Part shown: piece after piece, positions 58,601 to 60,000 of the stretch
Numbering within the stretch: position 1 is the stretch's first letter
How the letters are laid out: every line of letters begins with the position of its first letter
Assembly (NCBI RefSeq): GCF_964355755.1
Contig: NC_092674.1
Coordinates: forward strand, 24,084,001-24,144,000
DNA from: Antedon mediterranea
Taxonomy: Eukaryota > Echinodermata > Crinoidea > Comatulida > Antedonidae
DNA: 60,000 bases
Direction of reading: 5' to 3'
Translations under genes and position numbers: made by a program
Notes under the pieces: generated by a model
What the model was told of the DNA's origin: nothing
The model's database searches: none
Seen by the model: only the letters and a program-made list of their open reading frames with translations

Positions 58601-59849
58601 TTTTGCTCTTCAATCATTTTTGTCACTTTTCTTGAGTTATCTTTACAAACATACAGGAAAAGTAGATCACGTGTCACCGTATATAAACACTGCATCCGTC
58701 AAAACGGACCGAAAATGATGCACATCATCCACAAAGTATAATAAAATACATTTGCCGACCTGTACTAATTTAAAGTTTCCCAACTAAAACTTGTCAATCA
58801 CAAAAGGCTTATTTTCATTAATACCATTTGTAGTTGAATAGAAGTCGTGTCGAATTGGTGTGTAGGACTAATGTTGTAAATGTAAATATGTAATGTGAAA
58901 GCCTAGGACAGGTCAAAATAACAATTGAAGTGACGGTAGGCCTAACTATCTCTTGTATGTTAACAACAGTGAAAACTCATGAGGTAGATTTTGCCTGCAC
59001 TTGTGACGTCACATCAATTTACGGCGACGGCTGTACGGCTGAATATTTTGAAATTACTGTATATGTCATCCCTAATACGTTGTTAAAATATGGTTCTCGG
59101 TCAAGTTGTCCTTTAAGGTAATACATACCCTTGTCATCTGATTATGTACCACGCAACATGGTAAAATCCGCTCAAAAAACAAAAAAAACATTGATATTCA
59201 ATAATGGTTTTATTCATTGCCTAAATAGTTTTTTCCAATGAAGCTGTGGGTTTCGACTGAACCGAAATACTGGTATTTGTTTAATTCAAACAAAATTTTA
59301 CTTGTGTTTGTTATATAAAACAAACCGTTGTGTATTCATTCAATAAAACTCATATTAGTTCATCAATATAGGCATACACACTACATTACCACGAATTAAA
59401 GTAGTTTGTTCCGAACGGCTTTCGTAGATAGTTATTATAGTTGTAAGCGGCCATTCTGAAAAAAAGTGCCATAAACAAGTTTCCCATTGGCCAAAACCTT
59501 AGAACCTTTTTTTGTCGTGTTTTAGGTTCATATGAAGGGTTTCCTGCAAAAATCGCTTTGTAAATAATTTTGTTGAGGTTTGGTGCTGATTTTCGTCCCT
59601 AACTAATACACTGGAATGAACATCTGTTGACGAGATGTGCACTGTGCAATTACATCTACCGTTAAGCAAGTCAAGGGCCGCTTAAGCTTCTTATATATAC
59701 TAATCATGTAATTACTTTTCAATGTGATTTATTCTTCTTACACAGGTTTGGCAAGATGCTGCAGTTCAAATATTTTACTCGCTTGGCGCTGGATTTGGTT
59801 GTCTACATACTCTGTCAAGTTATAACAAATGGCATAACAACTGCCACAG
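51200..59849 (+). CDS. SLC6-family Na+/Cl- dependent amino-acid transporter (3' truncated by window)
   Basis: Six in-phase exons (51200-51461, 52532-52663, 54269-54485, 55155-55287, 57270-57404, 59746-59849) encode the first 327 residues, to the end of TM6. The protein imports a transmitter or amino acid together with sodium and chloride at the plasma membrane. A polar 50-residue N-terminus precedes TM1, with GLGNVWRFP at 71-79 (sodium and substrate site). Then come TM2 with [17 protein letters not shown]3 with the IYYN motif, an extracellular loop with Cys172/Cys181 and sequons at Asn187 and Asn190, TM4-5, and TM6 with SLGAGFG at 305-311. The overall sequence is closest, by eye, to glycine transporters, but TM6 is not typical of them, so the substrate is open. 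About half the usual 600-plus residues lie beyond the window. Confidence 0.92.
51523..51979. mobile_element. inverted-repeat element with a nested family D palindrome, SLC6 intron 1
   Basis: The outer termini are CAAAAGGCCCATTTACACTA at the left and its reverse complement at the right (ending GGCCTTTTG at 51979), with 'ggacgataaatagataa' continuing the arm. Inside, at 51703-51870, 'tctttgataagaataatatt' and 'caaatgacgtaatgatga' face 'tcatgacgtcatttgattgg', a second palindrome related to the fragment at 10893-10992. Confidence 0.8.
53007..53156 (-). mobile_element. family A element in SLC6 intron 2
   Basis: 'taaagctctgtctacactat' to 'agtttgatagtgtatagctt', with 'gacatgatgatgtcatatca' inside. 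Confidence 0.85.
53895..54000 (+). repeat. dispersed repeat, one of an inverted pair
   Basis: 'cagacggagttttgacttaa', 'attttggcacatatggcgtt' and 'gtatactacttgagcttgta' match, in reverse orientation, the sequence at about 58310-58405. Confidence 0.75.
54269..55287 (+). CDS. SLC6 exons 3-4: TM3, extracellular loop 2, TM4
   Basis: Exon 3 (54269-54485) encodes [19 protein letters not shown], then [17 protein letters not shown] with the loop disulfide pair and two N-glycosylation sequons. Exon 4 (55155-55287) encodes [14 protein letters not shown] (joined codon), [16 protein letters not shown] and [10 protein letters not shown]. The loop is short compared with monoamine transporters. Confidence 0.94.
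54640..55020. mobile_element. cluster of family B elements in SLC6 intron 3
   Basis: A near-complete copy at about 54875-55020 runs from 'taagcttggtccccattagg' to 'agtgggaaccaagcttt'. Partial copies precede it at about 54640-54735 and 54730-54830, each with 'gaccaatcac' or 'gtgattggtc'. Confidence 0.75.
55288..56415. other. SLC6 intron 4 sequence
   Basis: AT-rich intron. A short direct repeat 'caatatttgtttatttatcc' occurs twice at about 56062-56105. No gene seen. Confidence 0.5.
56420..56605. mobile_element. family B element, near-perfect copy in SLC6 intron 4
   Basis: It begins AAAGCTTGGTTCCCACTAGA and ends with the exact reverse complement of those bases. Outer arms 'acgtaacgcaaggacgtaaa' pair with the right arm. 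TA adjoins both ends ('acta|aaagctt' and 'gcttt|aagta'). This is the best-preserved copy in the window. Confidence 0.9.
57270..59849 (+). CDS. SLC6 exons 5-6: TM5 and TM6
   Basis: Exon 5 (57270-57404) encodes [20 protein letters not shown] and [17 protein letters not shown]. Exon 6 (59746-59849) encodes [18 protein letters not shown] followed by [15 protein letters not shown]. Donor 'AG|gtagcg' at 59850. No further exon is recognised in the last 150 bp. Confidence 0.93.
58300..58410 (-). repeat. dispersed repeat, second of an inverted pair
   Basis: 'acaaactcaagtagtatact', 'aacgccacatgtgccaaaat' and 'aagtcaaaatgactccgtct' are the reverse complement of the copy at 53895-54000. It lies in SLC6 intron 5. 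Confidence 0.75.
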
Positions 59850-60000
59850 GTAGCGTTAAAATACTGGAATGGCACTTAGGTAGAGTGCACGGCCTGCCCT
59901 GGTGGAATATACTCGCTACAAACAAAACCATCCTACCTAAGTTAATTTTGGGTTAAACTGTTCGCACGATCACAACCCTGGAACCGTATATCTTTGATTT

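Overview
This is a window of AT-rich animal nuclear DNA. It holds three spliced protein-coding genes on the + strand, set in a large amount of repeat. Introns have GT..AG borders, coding exons are short, and all three proteins have clear metazoan homologues. The frequent 'aggccta' strings, the density of short inverted-repeat elements, and a transposase family I associate with aquatic animals suggest a marine invertebrate deuterostome, probably an echinoderm. That placement is inference from style and not from a marker gene.

Region 1 (1 to about 12.9 kb) is the 3' part of UBL3, a membrane-anchored ubiquitin-like protein. Three exons were recognised (4569-4655, 11024-11101, 12427-12479), ending in a Cys-Cys-Val-Leu-Leu prenylation tail. 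Upstream lies a ~135-bp tandem repeat interrupted by a 2.6-kb DNA transposon with ~510-bp inverted termini. That transposon carries the remnant of a transposase, split by a tRNA-derived SINE. The 6.4-kb intron between the first two UBL3 exons contains a 367-bp hAT-like MITE with a perfect 8-bp target duplication, several copies of a dispersed palindromic element (family A) and a ~158-bp satellite of about 12 units.

Region 2 (about 13 to 31.5 kb) has no recognised protein gene. It holds a pogo-like MITE, a satellite made of family A elements, three further minisatellites (one with a strong hairpin in every unit), many copies of a second palindromic element (family B), a set of tandem modules with splice-like borders at 27.2-28.1 kb, and a degraded non-LTR reverse transcriptase.

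Region 3 (31.6 to 45.3 kb) is a complete STXBP4 (syntaxin-binding protein 4) gene. Its 21 coding exons join in phase to 857 codons: PDZ, second PDZ, Ser/Pro/His-rich linker, EF-hand-like segment, coiled coil and C-terminal WW domain. Seven of its 20 introns and its 3' flank carry family A.

Region 4 (45.3 to 60 kb) contains the first six recognised coding exons of an SLC6 sodium/chloride-dependent amino-acid transporter (327 codons, through TM6), running off the right edge.

The three genes act in different processes (protein sorting by prenylated UBL3, PDZ/WW scaffolding in vesicle traffic, plasma-membrane transmitter uptake). I see no sign that they form a functional cluster. The most distinctive content is the repeat biology: palindromic elements turned into satellites, nested elements, and repeat growth from a stop codon into a 3' UTR.
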